From contig NZ_JADPJH010000014.1 in the NCBI RefSeq assembly GCF_023073315.1, positions 452,690 to 516,689 on the forward strand: a stretch of DNA of 64,000 bases, written 5' to 3'. Position 1 is the stretch's first letter; every line of letters starts with the position of its first letter. A program made the translations under genes and the position numbers. The notes beneath the pieces were generated by a model. It ran no database searches. It saw only the letters and a list, made by a program, of their open reading frames with translations, and was not told the origin of the DNA. Of this stretch, positions 1-8,685 are shown in pieces. The DNA is from Bradyrhizobium sp. 1 (GTDB taxonomy: Bacteria > Pseudomonadota > Alphaproteobacteria > Rhizobiales > Xanthobacteraceae).

Positions 1-14
1 CGCGCGGATTGACA

Positions 15-41
15 GCCCGGCGGGTGTTTTGCCCGTCGGGC
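15..41. repeat. copy of a short interspersed repeat (GGGCAAAACACCC core)
   Basis: A G/C-rich inverted structure lies just past the stop of the TonB-like gene. On the minus strand positions 41-22 match positions 58567-58586 at 19 of 20 bases, around the core GGGCAAAACACCC. Both copies sit directly after the 3' end of a gene. This core is familiar to me from intergenic repeats of Bradyrhizobium (memory, not searched). It may also act as a transcription end. Confidence 0.55.
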
Positions 42-65
42 GACGCAAGCTGTTGTAGCCCGGCG

Positions 66-1070
66 CTACCCGCCGAAATCCCGCGGACTGAACGGCAGGT
101 CCAGCACCTTCCATTCCTCGTACTTGTCCACCGGCAGCATCTTGTAGGGCTGGCAGGCCTGGAGCGCGCTCATCGCGGACTTCACGATGGCCACGCCCTT
201 CGCAGACGGCGGCGCTTCGATCAGGATCGGCTCGCGCGCCAGCGTGCCGTCGGTGGCGAGCACCGCGCGCAGCTTGACGCGCACGGCATCGGTCGGCGCA
301 ACACCGGCCGGCAGTTTCGAACAGCTCCGCAAGTGCCGGCGAAGCTCGGCGACGACCTCAGGCGGCAGCTTGGCTCCGATCGAATCCTTGGCGTCGCCAC
401 CGTCATCCTTCGGCGCGTCTTTCGGCTCGGGCGGCAATTCGGGCGGTAGGCCCAGCATGACGCCGTATTTGACGGTGACGTCGGGTTCGGGCGCCTGATA
501 GACCGGGGGAGCCGCCTGCGGCTCCGGCGGCGCCGGTGACGACTGCGGCGCCGGCTGAGCCTGCGACTGCGGCAGCGGCTGTTGCGGCGGCAATTGCGAT
601 GGCTGCGGCTGGGGCTGCGAAGGCTGAGGCTGCTGAGCTTGCGGTTGCTGAGCGGTAGCCTCGCGCTGCTTCGGCGCTTGTGAGGGTTGCGGCTGCGGCT
701 GTTTCTGCTGCGCCGGCTGCTGCGGTTCGGGGGAGGATTTCTGCTGCGATGATTGTGGCGAGGCCTGCGGTTTGGCGGCCGGCTTCGGTGCTGCCTCCGC
801 CTTGTCCTTGTCGGTGACATCCAGCTTCGGCAGTCGCAGCTCGGGGGTCGGGGTTGGCGTGGGCTCCGGCGCCTTCTCCTTTGCGGCCTCCTCCGCCTTC
901 GTCTCCTGCTCCTTCACCTGCTCCGGCGTGACGATGTCGACCGCAACAGTCTCGGGTGGCGCGGCGTGGAACGGATGGACCTCGCTGATCAGGATGATCA
1001 GCCCCACCAGCGTCAGATGCGCGATCGCAGACGCTGCAAGGTCCGTCCGTATGATCTTCCGCAGTTCCAT
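66..1070 (-). CDS. TonB/TolA-like envelope protein with Pro/Gln-rich linker
   Basis: This 334-residue protein has the TonB/TolA plan: a short cytoplasmic N-terminus, one membrane anchor at about residues 12-30, a long linker very rich in Pro, Gln and Ala (about 50-205) to span the periplasm, and a small C-terminal domain (about 230-334). The C-terminal domain holds two cysteines (in RSCSKLP and QACQPY) that could form a disulfide. Such proteins couple inner-membrane energy or scaffolding to the outer membrane. No exbB, exbD, tolQ or tolR is adjacent, so the partner is unknown. The architecture is clear. Whether it is a TonB paralogue or a TolA-type protein cannot be settled from sequence alone. 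Confidence 0.72.
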   Translation of the reverse strand: MELRKIIRTDLAASAIAHLTLVGLIILISEVHPFHAAPPETVAVDIVTPEQVKEQETKAEEAAKEKAPEPTPTPTPELRLPKLDVTDKDKAEAAPKPAAKPQASPQSSQQKSSPEPQQPAQQKQPQPQPSQAPKQREATAQQPQAQQPQPSQPQPQPSQLPPQQPLPQSQAQPAPQSSPAPPEPQAAPPVYQAPEPDVTVKYGVMLGLPPELPPEPKDAPKDDGGDAKDSIGAKLPPEVVAELRRHLRSCSKLPAGVAPTDAVRVKLRAVLATDGTLAREPILIEAPPSAKGVAIVKSAMSALQACQPYKMLPVDKYEEWKVLDLPFSPRDFGG

Positions 1071-1119
1071 CGCCTGACTTTGGGTTTCCGGGCTGGTCCT
1101 AGCATAACGGAGGCCCCCC

Positions 1120-1938
1120 TCAATCCCATTTTGGCGCGAAGCCGAAATCGGTCAGGCGGCCCCTGGGATTGGCCAACGCGGCGATCCGGGCCATCTCGTC
1201 GTCCGCCAACTCGAAATCGAAGATCTCGATGTTTTCCGACAAGCGCTCGACGCGCGAAGTCCGCGGGATTGCAGCAACATTCTGTTGCACAAGCCAGCGC
1301 AGGCAGATTTGGGCCGGCGTCTTGCGATGGGTTCGCCCGATCCCGGCGAGCGTCGGGTCGGTCTTGATCCGGCCCTTGGCGACCGGACTGTAGGCGACCA
1401 GCGCGAGGCCGTGCTGGTCGCAGGCCGCCCTCACCTTCGTCTGGTCAAGATAAGGATGGTACTCGACCTGGTTGCAGACGAGCGGCTCCGGCGACAGCGC
1501 GACCGCTTGCTCGATCAGCGCCACCGTGAAGTTGGAGACGCCGATATGGCGGGTCAGACCCATGCGCTTGGCATGCGACAGCGCACCCAGTGTCTCCGCC
1601 AGCGGCACGTGCGAATTGGGCCAGTGCAGCAGCAGGAGATCGACGGAAGGAAGCCGCATGCGCGCCAGGCTTTCCTTGACCGAGCGTTCGAGGTCGTGAG
1701 GCGCGAAATGGTTGGTCCAGACTTTTGTCGTCAGAAAGATATCGTCACGGCGCACCCCGGAGGAGCGCAAGCCGTCGCCGACCTCGCGCTCATTGTCGTA
1801 GGCCTGTGCGGTGTCGATGTGGCGGTAGCCGAGGCGCAGCGCCTGCTCGACCACGCGGGCGCAGGTGCGCCCGCTCAGCTCCCAGGTCCCGAGCCCGATC
1901 GCCGGGATCCTTGCACCAGTGGCCTCGACGAACAGCAT
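1120..1938 (-). CDS. aldo/keto reductase
   Basis: A 272-residue NADPH-dependent aldo/keto reductase of the 2,5-diketogluconate reductase/prostaglandin F synthase type, the usual length for bacterial members. The family signature HIDTAQAYDNEREVG carries the catalytic Asp and Tyr, TTKVW carries the active-site Lys, and LLLHWP carries the active-site His. A C-terminal cofactor-binding segment (IPRTSRVERLSENI) follows. It should reduce aldehydes or ketones in the cytoplasm, but the natural substrate cannot be read from sequence. It ends 50 bases from the TonB-like gene on the same strand and may be co-transcribed with it. Confidence 0.9.
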   Translation of the reverse strand: MLFVEATGARIPAIGLGTWELSGRTCARVVEQALRLGYRHIDTAQAYDNEREVGDGLRSSGVRRDDIFLTTKVWTNHFAPHDLERSVKESLARMRLPSVDLLLLHWPNSHVPLAETLGALSHAKRMGLTRHIGVSNFTVALIEQAVALSPEPLVCNQVEYHPYLDQTKVRAACDQHGLALVAYSPVAKGRIKTDPTLAGIGRTHRKTPAQICLRWLVQQNVAAIPRTSRVERLSENIEIFDFELADDEMARIAALANPRGRLTDFGFAPKWD

Positions 1939-2072
1939 GAGGAATCCCCTCTGTTGCGGCAGCCCCGGACGCCATTATGGACCTCGCCCGCGACGCTGCC
2001 AACGCAAGCCGCCGGCCGCGAGGCCGGATCTTCAGGGCAATGCTAACGGGAGGTTCGCGCGAGGTTTTGCCG

Positions 2073-2390
2073 TCAGGCTTTTGCGAGCGCCTGGAACACA
2101 GTGTCGGGCGCGTGCGCGATCACGGCGAGCAGTGCGCGGGCCGGTCCTCGCGGGGCGCGCTTGCCCTGCTCCCAGTTGCGGATGGTCTCGACGGGAACGC
2201 CGAGTTTTGCGGCGAACTCCATCTGGGTCAGGCAGGCACGGCGGCGCAGATCGCGTACCGCATGAGAGCTGGTGTCGGCGGGCGCGATATTCGCCGCCGG
2301 CTGGACCGGAAATGGCTGCACCGGAAGCTCTTGCCCGTCCCGCAACTCGACGATCCGTCCGTCCGCTTTCAGCCGCACACGCATGTCCAT
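2073..2390 (-). CDS. XRE-family helix-turn-helix regulator
   Basis: A 105-residue DNA-binding protein. The first 40 residues look like the N-terminal strand region found in HigA/NadS-type regulators. Residues about 48-95 form a helix-turn-helix of the Cro/C1 class (LTQMEFAAKLGVPVETIRNW, then EQGKRAP). This layout is typical of type II antitoxins, but no toxin-like gene lies next to it: the neighbours are an aldo/keto reductase and the magnesium channel gene. It is therefore called only as a transcriptional regulator. The target is unknown. Confidence 0.82.
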   Translation of the reverse strand: MDMRVRLKADGRIVELRDGQELPVQPFPVQPAANIAPADTSSHAVRDLRRRACLTQMEFAAKLGVPVETIRNWEQGKRAPRGPARALLAVIAHAPDTVFQALAKA

Positions 2391-2448
2391 TTCCCCAAGC
2401 CCGGGTGATGATGCGGCAGCACGCTTAAGTTCGGATTAAAGATAGCGG

Positions 2449-2592
2449 TCTCGTGCCCCGGACGCGGCGCAGCGCTTCTACAGCGGTGCGCTGCAGAGCC
2501 GGGGCCCATCTCGCGGCGACGTATCGCGTCGCTTTCTGGGTCCCGGTTCTGCGCAGCAGCGCTACGCGCCGCAGCGCGCCCGGGACACGAGC
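2449..2592. repeat. dispersed palindromic repeat, copy 1
   Basis: The segment begins CTCGTGCCCCGGACGC and ends GCGCCCGGGACACGAG, so its ends are near-perfect inverted repeats. Inside are secondary motifs (GCGCAGCGCTTC, GGTGCGCTGCAGAGCCGGGGCCC, TTCTGCGCAGCAGCGCTACGC). A second copy with the same ends and internal order lies at 59169-59334. It has no open frame that looks like a gene and fills the space between the XRE gene and mgtE. Confidence 0.8.
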
Positions 2593-2618
2593 GAGAGAGC
2601 GTACGCTCCAGACTCCCC

Positions 2619-4040
2619 TTACCTCAATCCGAACCAGAGCGTCGCAATGCCGAGGAACGAGAAGAAACCGACCACATCCGTCACCGTGGTGACGAACGTG
2701 CCTGACGCCACGGCCGGATCGGCCCTCACACGTTCGAGCGCCATCGGGATCAAAATGCCGCCGAGCGCGCCGGCGAAGAGGTTCACGATGATTGCAAGTC
2801 CGATGACAATGCCGAGGCCCGGGATCTTGAACCAGGCCACTGCCGCGATGCCCGTGATCACGGCGAAGGCAAGCCCGTTGACGAGGCCGACCAGGCCTTC
2901 GCGCATCACCACGCGCCAGGCGTTGGAGGAGCCGAGCTCGCGGGTCGCCAGCGCGCGCACCGCGACCGTCATGGTCTGGGTCGCGGCATTGCCGCCCTGG
3001 CTCGCCACGATCGGCGCCAGCACGGCGAGCGCGACCATCTTCTCGAGCTGGCCCTCGAACAGGCCGAGCACGGAGGACGCCAGGAAGGCGGTGGCGAGAT
3101 TGACCAGCAGCCAGTTGAACCGGGCACGCGCGATGGTGAACACGGTATCGGAGAGTTCTTCGTCGCTGTTGACGCCGCCGAGCGCCTTGAGGTCCTCGTC
3201 CGCCTCCTCCTCGATGACGTCGACAACGTCGTCGACGGTGATGACGCCGACGAGGCGATCCTGGGTGTCGAGCACCGGTGCTGCGACGAGATTGTACTTG
3301 CCGAACATGCGCGCCACCTCCTCCTGGTCCTCCAGGACGGAGACGCGGCGGCGGTCCTCGTCGGTCAGCTCGGCCAGCGCCACCGGGCGGCGGGCGCGGA
3401 GCAGGACGTCGAGCGAGACCGCGCCATGCCAATGCTGGTCCTTGTCGACGACATAAATCTCGTAGAAACGGTCGGGCAGATCCGGCGTCTCGCGCATGTA
3501 GTCGATCGCTTGCCCGACGGTGAAATCCTGCGGCACCGCGATGAACTCGGTCTGCATCCGGCGGCCGGCGGAATTTTCCGGATACAGCAGGCTGCGTTCG
3601 AGCGCGACGCGCTCCTTCAAGGGCAGCTTCTCGAGGATCTCCTCCTGCTCCGCCTCGTCGAGGGTTTCCAGCAGCTCGACCGCGTCGTCGGATTCGAGCT
3701 CGCGGACACCTTCCGCGACCGTCTCCGGCGGCAACTCCTCGAGGATGTCGTCGCGGACGGTCTCGTCAACTTCGTTCAGTGCGGAGAAGTCGAAGTCGCG
3801 CCCGGTCAGCTCGACCAGGCGGACGCGGTCATCGGGCTCGAGCGCGCCGATCAAATCGCCGAGATCGGCCTCGTGCAGCTCGGCGACGCAGGCGCGCAGT
3901 GCGGCGCTGTCGCCGGCCTCGATCGCATGGGCAATTTCCGCGACGAATTCGTGCCTGATATCGCCGTCTTCATTGCGCATCGGCACGTGGTCGAGTACCG
4001 AATCCGCAGCGGATGGGGCACCGTCCATATGTTCATCCAT
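2619..4040 (-). CDS. mgtE: magnesium transporter MgtE
   Basis: A 473-residue Mg2+ channel/transporter. It has an acidic N-terminal superhelical domain (about 30-150), two CBS domains (about 155-280) that sense intracellular Mg2+, and five C-terminal membrane helices (about 305-473). The pore-region motifs are present: SQGGNAATQTM, and TDVVGF, which holds the ion-selectivity aspartate. I start at the ATG at 4040 (MDEHMDG). The frame stays open for 119 more codons upstream, but that part is arginine-rich, runs through the divergent deacetylase promoter and coding region, and does not resemble MgtE. Assignment is firm. Confidence 0.93.
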   Translation of the reverse strand: MDEHMDGAPSAADSVLDHVPMRNEDGDIRHEFVAEIAHAIEAGDSAALRACVAELHEADLGDLIGALEPDDRVRLVELTGRDFDFSALNEVDETVRDDILEELPPETVAEGVRELESDDAVELLETLDEAEQEEILEKLPLKERVALERSLLYPENSAGRRMQTEFIAVPQDFTVGQAIDYMRETPDLPDRFYEIYVVDKDQHWHGAVSLDVLLRARRPVALAELTDEDRRRVSVLEDQEEVARMFGKYNLVAAPVLDTQDRLVGVITVDDVVDVIEEEADEDLKALGGVNSDEELSDTVFTIARARFNWLLVNLATAFLASSVLGLFEGQLEKMVALAVLAPIVASQGGNAATQTMTVAVRALATRELGSSNAWRVVMREGLVGLVNGLAFAVITGIAAVAWFKIPGLGIVIGLAIIVNLFAGALGGILIPMALERVRADPAVASGTFVTTVTDVVGFFSFLGIATLWFGLR

Positions 4041-4123
4041 GGTGCGCCTCGCCGTTTGACAGGTTGGAACGAGTGGTCTGAGCTGATGGTTCAGGCAATA
4101 CCCACAAGGCAACTCTGAGCGCA

Positions 4124-4930
4124 ATGGCAAAGATGCTTCGGCGGAAATGGACCTCGATGTCGCTGGCTGCGGTCCTCGCGGCCCTCTCCGGCATCGCCTC
4201 AACGGATGCTGCCGAGTGCCCACGCAAGGACGCGCTCGGCACCTCGCGCATTCTGAGCGTCGATGCCAAGACCACGCCGCGCGTCGGCCTGAAGAGCTTT
4301 CCGCAGACGCTGGCGCTGGCCGATCACGAGGTCGTGCTGACCTTCGACGACGGCCCGCATCCGCCGACGACGTCGAAGGTGCTGGCGGCGCTGGCACAGG
4401 AATGCGTGCGCGCGACCTTCTTCCTGATCGGCCTGCACGCCTCCGAGCACCCCGACATGGTCAAGCGCATCGCGCGCGAGGGCCACACCATCGGCCACCA
4501 CACCTGGTCACATCCGTTCATGGCGCGGATCCCGTTCGAGAAGGCAAAGACCGAGATCGACCGCGGCATTGCCGCCGACGAGATGGCGCTGAAGGGCACC
4601 TCGACGACGACACCCTCGACGCCGTTTTTCCGCTTCCCCTATTTCGAGGCGACGCAGGCCGAACTCGACCTGCTGCAGTCGCGCGGCATCGTCGTGTTCG
4701 GGGCAGATCTCTGGGCCAGCGACTGGAACGAGATGACGCCGGAACAGGAATTGAAGCTCGTCACCGAGCGCCTCGCCGCCGCGGGCAAGGGTATCATCCT
4801 CTTCCACGACCCCAAGGCGCGCACCGCCGCGATCATGCCGGCCTTCCTGCGATATCTGAAAGAGAACGGATTTCGCGTGGTTCACGTGGTCCCGGCGGGC
4901 CTGTCACAGAAGAACGCCGATACGCGCTGA
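4124..4930 (+). CDS. exported polysaccharide deacetylase (NodB domain)
   Basis: A 268-residue carbohydrate esterase family 4 protein with an N-terminal signal peptide (about 1-30, ending near TDAAEC). All five NodB motifs are visible: TFDDGP (metal/base Asp), HTWSHP (zinc His pair), RFPYF (motif 3), a DLWASDW segment (motif 4) and LFHDPK (motif 5 His). It should remove N-acetyl or O-acetyl groups from an envelope polysaccharide or peptidoglycan in the periplasm. It is the first of a tandem pair: the next gene shares ALGTSR, DHEVVLTFDDGP and overall plan. Substrate unknown. Confidence 0.9.
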   Translation: MAKMLRRKWTSMSLAAVLAALSGIASTDAAECPRKDALGTSRILSVDAKTTPRVGLKSFPQTLALADHEVVLTFDDGPHPPTTSKVLAALAQECVRATFFLIGLHASEHPDMVKRIAREGHTIGHHTWSHPFMARIPFEKAKTEIDRGIAADEMALKGTSTTTPSTPFFRFPYFEATQAELDLLQSRGIVVFGADLWASDWNEMTPEQELKLVTERLAAAGKGIILFHDPKARTAAIMPAFLRYLKENGFRVVHVVPAGLSQKNADTR

Positions 4931-5089
4931 TGCCGGAATGTCACGTCGGCGCAAAATGGGGTGACCTAGGCCCTGTTAACAATCTGTTCATGATACGCCA
5001 TGCAAGGATGGAAGGTATTGCACCTGAACCGTTTCGGTGCGTCTCCGACCACCTATGGCGGCAATCGCGTAAGAGGGCAGACGGGGTTC

Positions 5090-6385
5090 ATGATCGGAAG
5101 TAGCGTTGTTTTTCGGACGCGATCGTGGATCGTCCTCTGTCTCGGCGGATTCCTCGGGTTTCTGACCGTCGGTGCGCCGGCGGCCGTCGCAGCCGAATGC
5201 CCCGGCCATCCTGACGCGCTCGGGACCTCCCGCACCCTCGTGGTCGATCCGCACGAGCATCCGCGCATCGGCACCATGCAGTATCGCGAGACGCTGCCGC
5301 TGAAGGACCATGAAGTCGTCCTGACCTTCGACGACGGTCCGCTGCCGAAATATTCGAACCAGATCCTCAAGATGCTCGATGACGAGTGCATCAAGGCGAC
5401 CTTCTTCATCATCGGCGAACAGGCCAAGGCGAACCCGGAAGGCGTGCGCAAGCTGGTGGCCGCGGGCCACACCGTCGGCACCCACAGCATGACGCATCCG
5501 CTCACAATGGACCGGATGCCGCTCGACAAGGCCGAGGCGCAGATCAATGGCGGCATCGAGTGGACATCGGCCGCAATGACGGATCCGTCCAAGCTCGCGC
5601 CGTTCTTTCGCATTCCCGGCCTGATGCGCGCCGACGCCGTCGAGAACCTTCTGATCTCGCGCGGCATCCAGGTCTGGAGCGCCGACTTCCCCGCCGACGA
5701 CTGGCGCCATGTGTCGTCCGACCGCGTCTACCAGCTCGCGATGCAGCGGCTGGAGGCCAAGGGCAAGGGCATTTTGCTGCTGCACGACATCCAGCCGCGC
5801 ACCGTTGCGGCGCTGCCAAAAATCATCCGCGACCTCAAGGCGCGCGGCTATCGCATCGTCCATGTGGTGCCAGCGACCGCCGACCTGCCGGCGACGCCGA
5901 CGACAGCGGTGGAATGGCTGCTGCATCCGCCGACCGAGACGACGCCGATCGCGCGCTGGCCTTCAGTTCCGAACTTCGTGTTCACGCAGACGAGGACGCT
6001 GCCGGCGCCCTCGCTGGCCGACCTCAATGCGCAGACCGAGCATCAGCCGGTGCTGCCGCGCCGGACCAAGGGGCAGTTGGATGTCGCAGCCACCCTGCCC
6101 GTCCCCGGCCACGATCTCTTTGCGATCCCGGAAGGCTCGATCGAGGTGCTGCTGTCGACGACCCTGTCGCGGCGCGCCGCAACGCGGCTGGCGATGGCGG
6201 CCGAGGCACCCCGCGCGGGCAAGGGCAAGTCTGGAAGCATCAGGGCGGGCAAGTCACGCGTCGGCCGGACCGCGCACGCTGCACACGGCACGCCGAAGCA
6301 TGCCGCGCAGGCCAACGGTACTGCACAGAAGGGGACAACGCCCCGCCCGACCCGGATCGCGACCAGCGTGAAGAAACGCGCTTAA
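5090..6385 (+). CDS. exported polysaccharide deacetylase with basic C-terminal tail
   Basis: A 431-residue paralogue of the preceding protein. The signal peptide/anchor is at about 1-35, and the NodB domain at about 70-260 has TFDDGP, HSMTHP, an ADFPADDW segment and LLLHDI. Motif 3 reads RIPGLM instead of RFPYF, so the aromatic residue that shapes the active site is lost. A further 170 residues follow that are absent from the first copy. They end in a Lys/Arg/Ala/Thr-rich disordered tail that could bind anionic cell-wall polymers. I chose the ATG at 5090 because the signal peptide follows it directly; the frame is open from 5000. Confidence 0.85.
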   Translation: MIGSSVVFRTRSWIVLCLGGFLGFLTVGAPAAVAAECPGHPDALGTSRTLVVDPHEHPRIGTMQYRETLPLKDHEVVLTFDDGPLPKYSNQILKMLDDECIKATFFIIGEQAKANPEGVRKLVAAGHTVGTHSMTHPLTMDRMPLDKAEAQINGGIEWTSAAMTDPSKLAPFFRIPGLMRADAVENLLISRGIQVWSADFPADDWRHVSSDRVYQLAMQRLEAKGKGILLLHDIQPRTVAALPKIIRDLKARGYRIVHVVPATADLPATPTTAVEWLLHPPTETTPIARWPSVPNFVFTQTRTLPAPSLADLNAQTEHQPVLPRRTKGQLDVAATLPVPGHDLFAIPEGSIEVLLSTTLSRRAATRLAMAAEAPRAGKGKSGSIRAGKSRVGRTAHAAHGTPKHAAQANGTAQKGTTPRPTRIATSVKKRA

Positions 6386-6389
6386 GCCG

Positions 6390-6764
6390 TCACTGCCGCA
6401 TGATGGCGGCAACGCAGAGCAGCACGATCAGCGCCAGGAAGAACAGGTCCATATAGGACTTCAGCTCGCCGTCGCGGCGCAGCCGGGCCACGTCGGCCAC
6501 AACCTGCTTGCGCGCGCTGGTCCCGCCCGAGCCGTCGTTGATCGGGCCCTGCAAGCGCTTCGTCTCGGCCTCCAGCCTCTCGATCTTCTGGTAGAAGTAG
6601 AATGCGCGCAGCGTCGAGGCGGCGCGCATGCCGGCATAGACCAGCACCAGGATCGCGATGATCGCCCGGTTCTGGTATTTCTCCATGAAGTTCAGGCTGA
6701 AATAGACCATGGCCATGAAGGCGAAGTTGGTCACGAAGCGGTAGACGAAGCTTAGAAAGACCAT
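6390..6764 (-). CDS. small membrane protein of unknown function
   Basis: A 124-residue protein with two or three hydrophobic segments: about 3-25, 33-50, and 103-121 at the C-terminus. They are separated by a charged, coiled-coil-like stretch (YFYQKIERLEAETKRL) and a soluble loop. It overlaps no other gene and is convergent with the second deacetylase, 4 bases from its stop. Base and codon use match the neighbours. I do not recognise the family. Confidence 0.62.
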   Translation of the reverse strand: MVFLSFVYRFVTNFAFMAMVYFSLNFMEKYQNRAIIAILVLVYAGMRAASTLRAFYFYQKIERLEAETKRLQGPINDGSGGTSARKQVVADVARLRRDGELKSYMDLFFLALIVLLCVAAIMRQ

Positions 6765-7052
6765 GCTGGCTCCAGCCTTGAGCGGTACGACCGTTTGGCT
6801 TCCGAGAGTTCAGGGATACGGACCACGGGCCGGAACAGCCGAGCTGAACGCCGCGCAAGGCCCGTCTACGCCAACTTTGTTTCAACAAAGATACGATCGT
6901 CCGCGCAATTGCCGCCTTTTAGCCACGCGCGGCCATAATGCAAGCCGGACCGCGCCGACCGGCCCGTTCCGCGCGCGGTACGCCACGGCTCAATGGAGAT
7001 TTGGCGGAAGTCGCGCTAGACTATCCGGTGCCGCCACATCTGGGGTCTGCCG

Positions 7053-7310
7053 ATGCCGAAGAAGGGAATCACGGGCCACGACGACTGGGTTCTGACCGAG
7101 GCGCTCGCGACCGCGCTGGTCGCGCTGGAGCAGCTCGAACCCAAGCACCGGCCGAACGCGCATATGGACGACATCCGCAAGATGCTGGCGAACGGCAAGG
7201 AGCCGGCGGCGGTGAGCCTGCACCTCGCCCAGGCCAAATGCCGCCTGTTTCCGGATGTCGATCCGCTGGAGATCTACAAGGAATACGGGATTGGCGAGGA
7301 ATATGGTTGA
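7053..7310 (+). CDS. conserved-looking hypothetical protein
   Basis: An 85-residue soluble acidic protein, predicted mostly helical, with no membrane segment, no signal peptide and one cysteine (QAKCRLF). Codon third positions are strongly G/C as in the neighbours, and no competing frame explains the stretch. The 288 bases before it contain an inverted repeat (TTTGTT-TC-AACAAA near 6881) and no gene. I do not recognise a domain. Confidence 0.6.
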   Translation: MPKKGITGHDDWVLTEALATALVALEQLEPKHRPNAHMDDIRKMLANGKEPAAVSLHLAQAKCRLFPDVDPLEIYKEYGIGEEYG

Positions 7311-7332
7311 GGGGCCGCGCCTCCGCCCGACG

Positions 7333-8601
7333 CTAGTTTCCGGACAGCTTGAGCAGCGGGCACTCGCTCTGGCTGAGCGGAAGATAGGCGTCTTCGGCGG
7401 GTATCTTCTCGACGACGTTGTAATAGTCCCAGGGGGTCTTGATCTCCGCGGGCTTCTTGACTTCGACGAGATAGAAATCGTGCACGAGCTTGTTGTCGGC
7501 GCGCAGCCGTGCGCCTCGCGCGTAGAAATCGTCCACCGGCATCGCGCGCATTTTATCGAGCACCGCGCCCGTCTCGTCCGTTCCAGCCACAGCTGCCGCT
7601 CTCAGATAGTGTAGCACGGCGGAGTAGACGGCGGCCTGCGGCGCGGTCGGCATGGCCTTGTGGAGCTTGTAGAACCTCTGGCCGAACGCGCGCGTCTCAT
7701 CGTTGAGGGCCCAATACCAGGCCGTGACGGTCGTCAGTCCCTTGGCGGTTTCGATGCCCATGGCGTGCACGTCGGTCAGGAACATCAGCTCGGCGACCGG
7801 CTTCTGAGACCCCATGTTCATTCCGAACTCGTGCCATTGCTTCATCACGGTCACGAGCTGCTCACCGGCATTGGCAAAGGCGACGACCTTGGCCTTCGAG
7901 GCCTGGGCTTGCAGCAGGAACGAGCCGTAATCGGCGTTTCCGAGCGGATGAAAGACGGCACCAAGCGACTTTGCGCTTCCTTCCGCAAGCACACGCTGGG
8001 ACACCTCCACCATGTTGCGTCCGAACGCGTAGTCGGCCGCGATGAAGAACCAGCTGTCGTAGCCCTGGGACACCAGCCTGCGAACCGATCCGGAGACGAG
8101 ATTGTAATTGTCGTGCAGCCACATCAACCCGGTGCGCGAACATTGCTTGCCGCCGATCTCGGTGGTGCCGACCGCCGAATAGATGACGATCTTGTTCTTG
8201 TCGCGCGCAATCGACTGGATGGCGAGCGCCACCGCCGAATTGCCGACATCGGCGACCATGTCGACGCCGTCAACGTCGAACCATTTGCGGACAATTTGGG
8301 CACCTATATCCGGCTTGTTCTGATGGTCGGCGAAGATGATCTCCACCTTGATGCCAGGAGTCGCCCTCTGAAAATCCTCAATGGCCAGCTTTGCGGCGAC
8401 GACGGAGCCTGGTCCGGAATTGTCCGACAATGGGCCGGACTGATCGTTGATGATGCCGACCTTGATAACACCGCCAGAGAAGTCGGCAGCCGCGCTACGC
8501 TCCGCTAGCGCGACCGAACCCAGCGTCAGGGCAAGTCCGAAGGTGAACCGGGCGAGCGGGACGCGCCATGACTGCAACTTCCGAACACGACAAGGCGCCA
8601 T
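7333..8601 (-). CDS. ABC-transporter periplasmic binding protein (Leu/Ile/Val-type fold)
   Basis: A 422-residue type I periplasmic binding protein of the branched-chain amino acid (Peripla_BP_6) group. The signal peptide runs to about residue 38. The mature start VIKVGIINDQSGPLSDNSGP is the family's ligand-lobe opening, and the hinge/effector region includes SWFFIAADYAFGRN. I start at the ATG at 8601, which has a strong GGAGGGGG ribosome site six bases upstream; in-frame ATGs at 8613 and 8652 are less well placed. No permease or ATPase gene is near, so it is an orphan receptor. The ligand could be an amino acid, an amide or an aromatic acid. Confidence 0.85.
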   Translation of the reverse strand: MAPCRVRKLQSWRVPLARFTFGLALTLGSVALAERSAAADFSGGVIKVGIINDQSGPLSDNSGPGSVVAAKLAIEDFQRATPGIKVEIIFADHQNKPDIGAQIVRKWFDVDGVDMVADVGNSAVALAIQSIARDKNKIVIYSAVGTTEIGGKQCSRTGLMWLHDNYNLVSGSVRRLVSQGYDSWFFIAADYAFGRNMVEVSQRVLAEGSAKSLGAVFHPLGNADYGSFLLQAQASKAKVVAFANAGEQLVTVMKQWHEFGMNMGSQKPVAELMFLTDVHAMGIETAKGLTTVTAWYWALNDETRAFGQRFYKLHKAMPTAPQAAVYSAVLHYLRAAAVAGTDETGAVLDKMRAMPVDDFYARGARLRADNKLVHDFYLVEVKKPAEIKTPWDYYNVVEKIPAEDAYLPLSQSECPLLKLSGN

Positions 8602-8685
8602 TGCCCCCTCCATTCCAGCATCGCGACGGATGTCAGCGATGACCTGCCCCAATGATCCCGATTCCGATCGCCGATTTCGCAGGTG

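Noticed and set aside
4041..4397. 119-codon N-terminal extension of MgtE
   Set aside because: Arg/Ser/Pro-rich, overlaps the divergent deacetylase promoter and coding sequence, and has no counterpart in the MgtE family.
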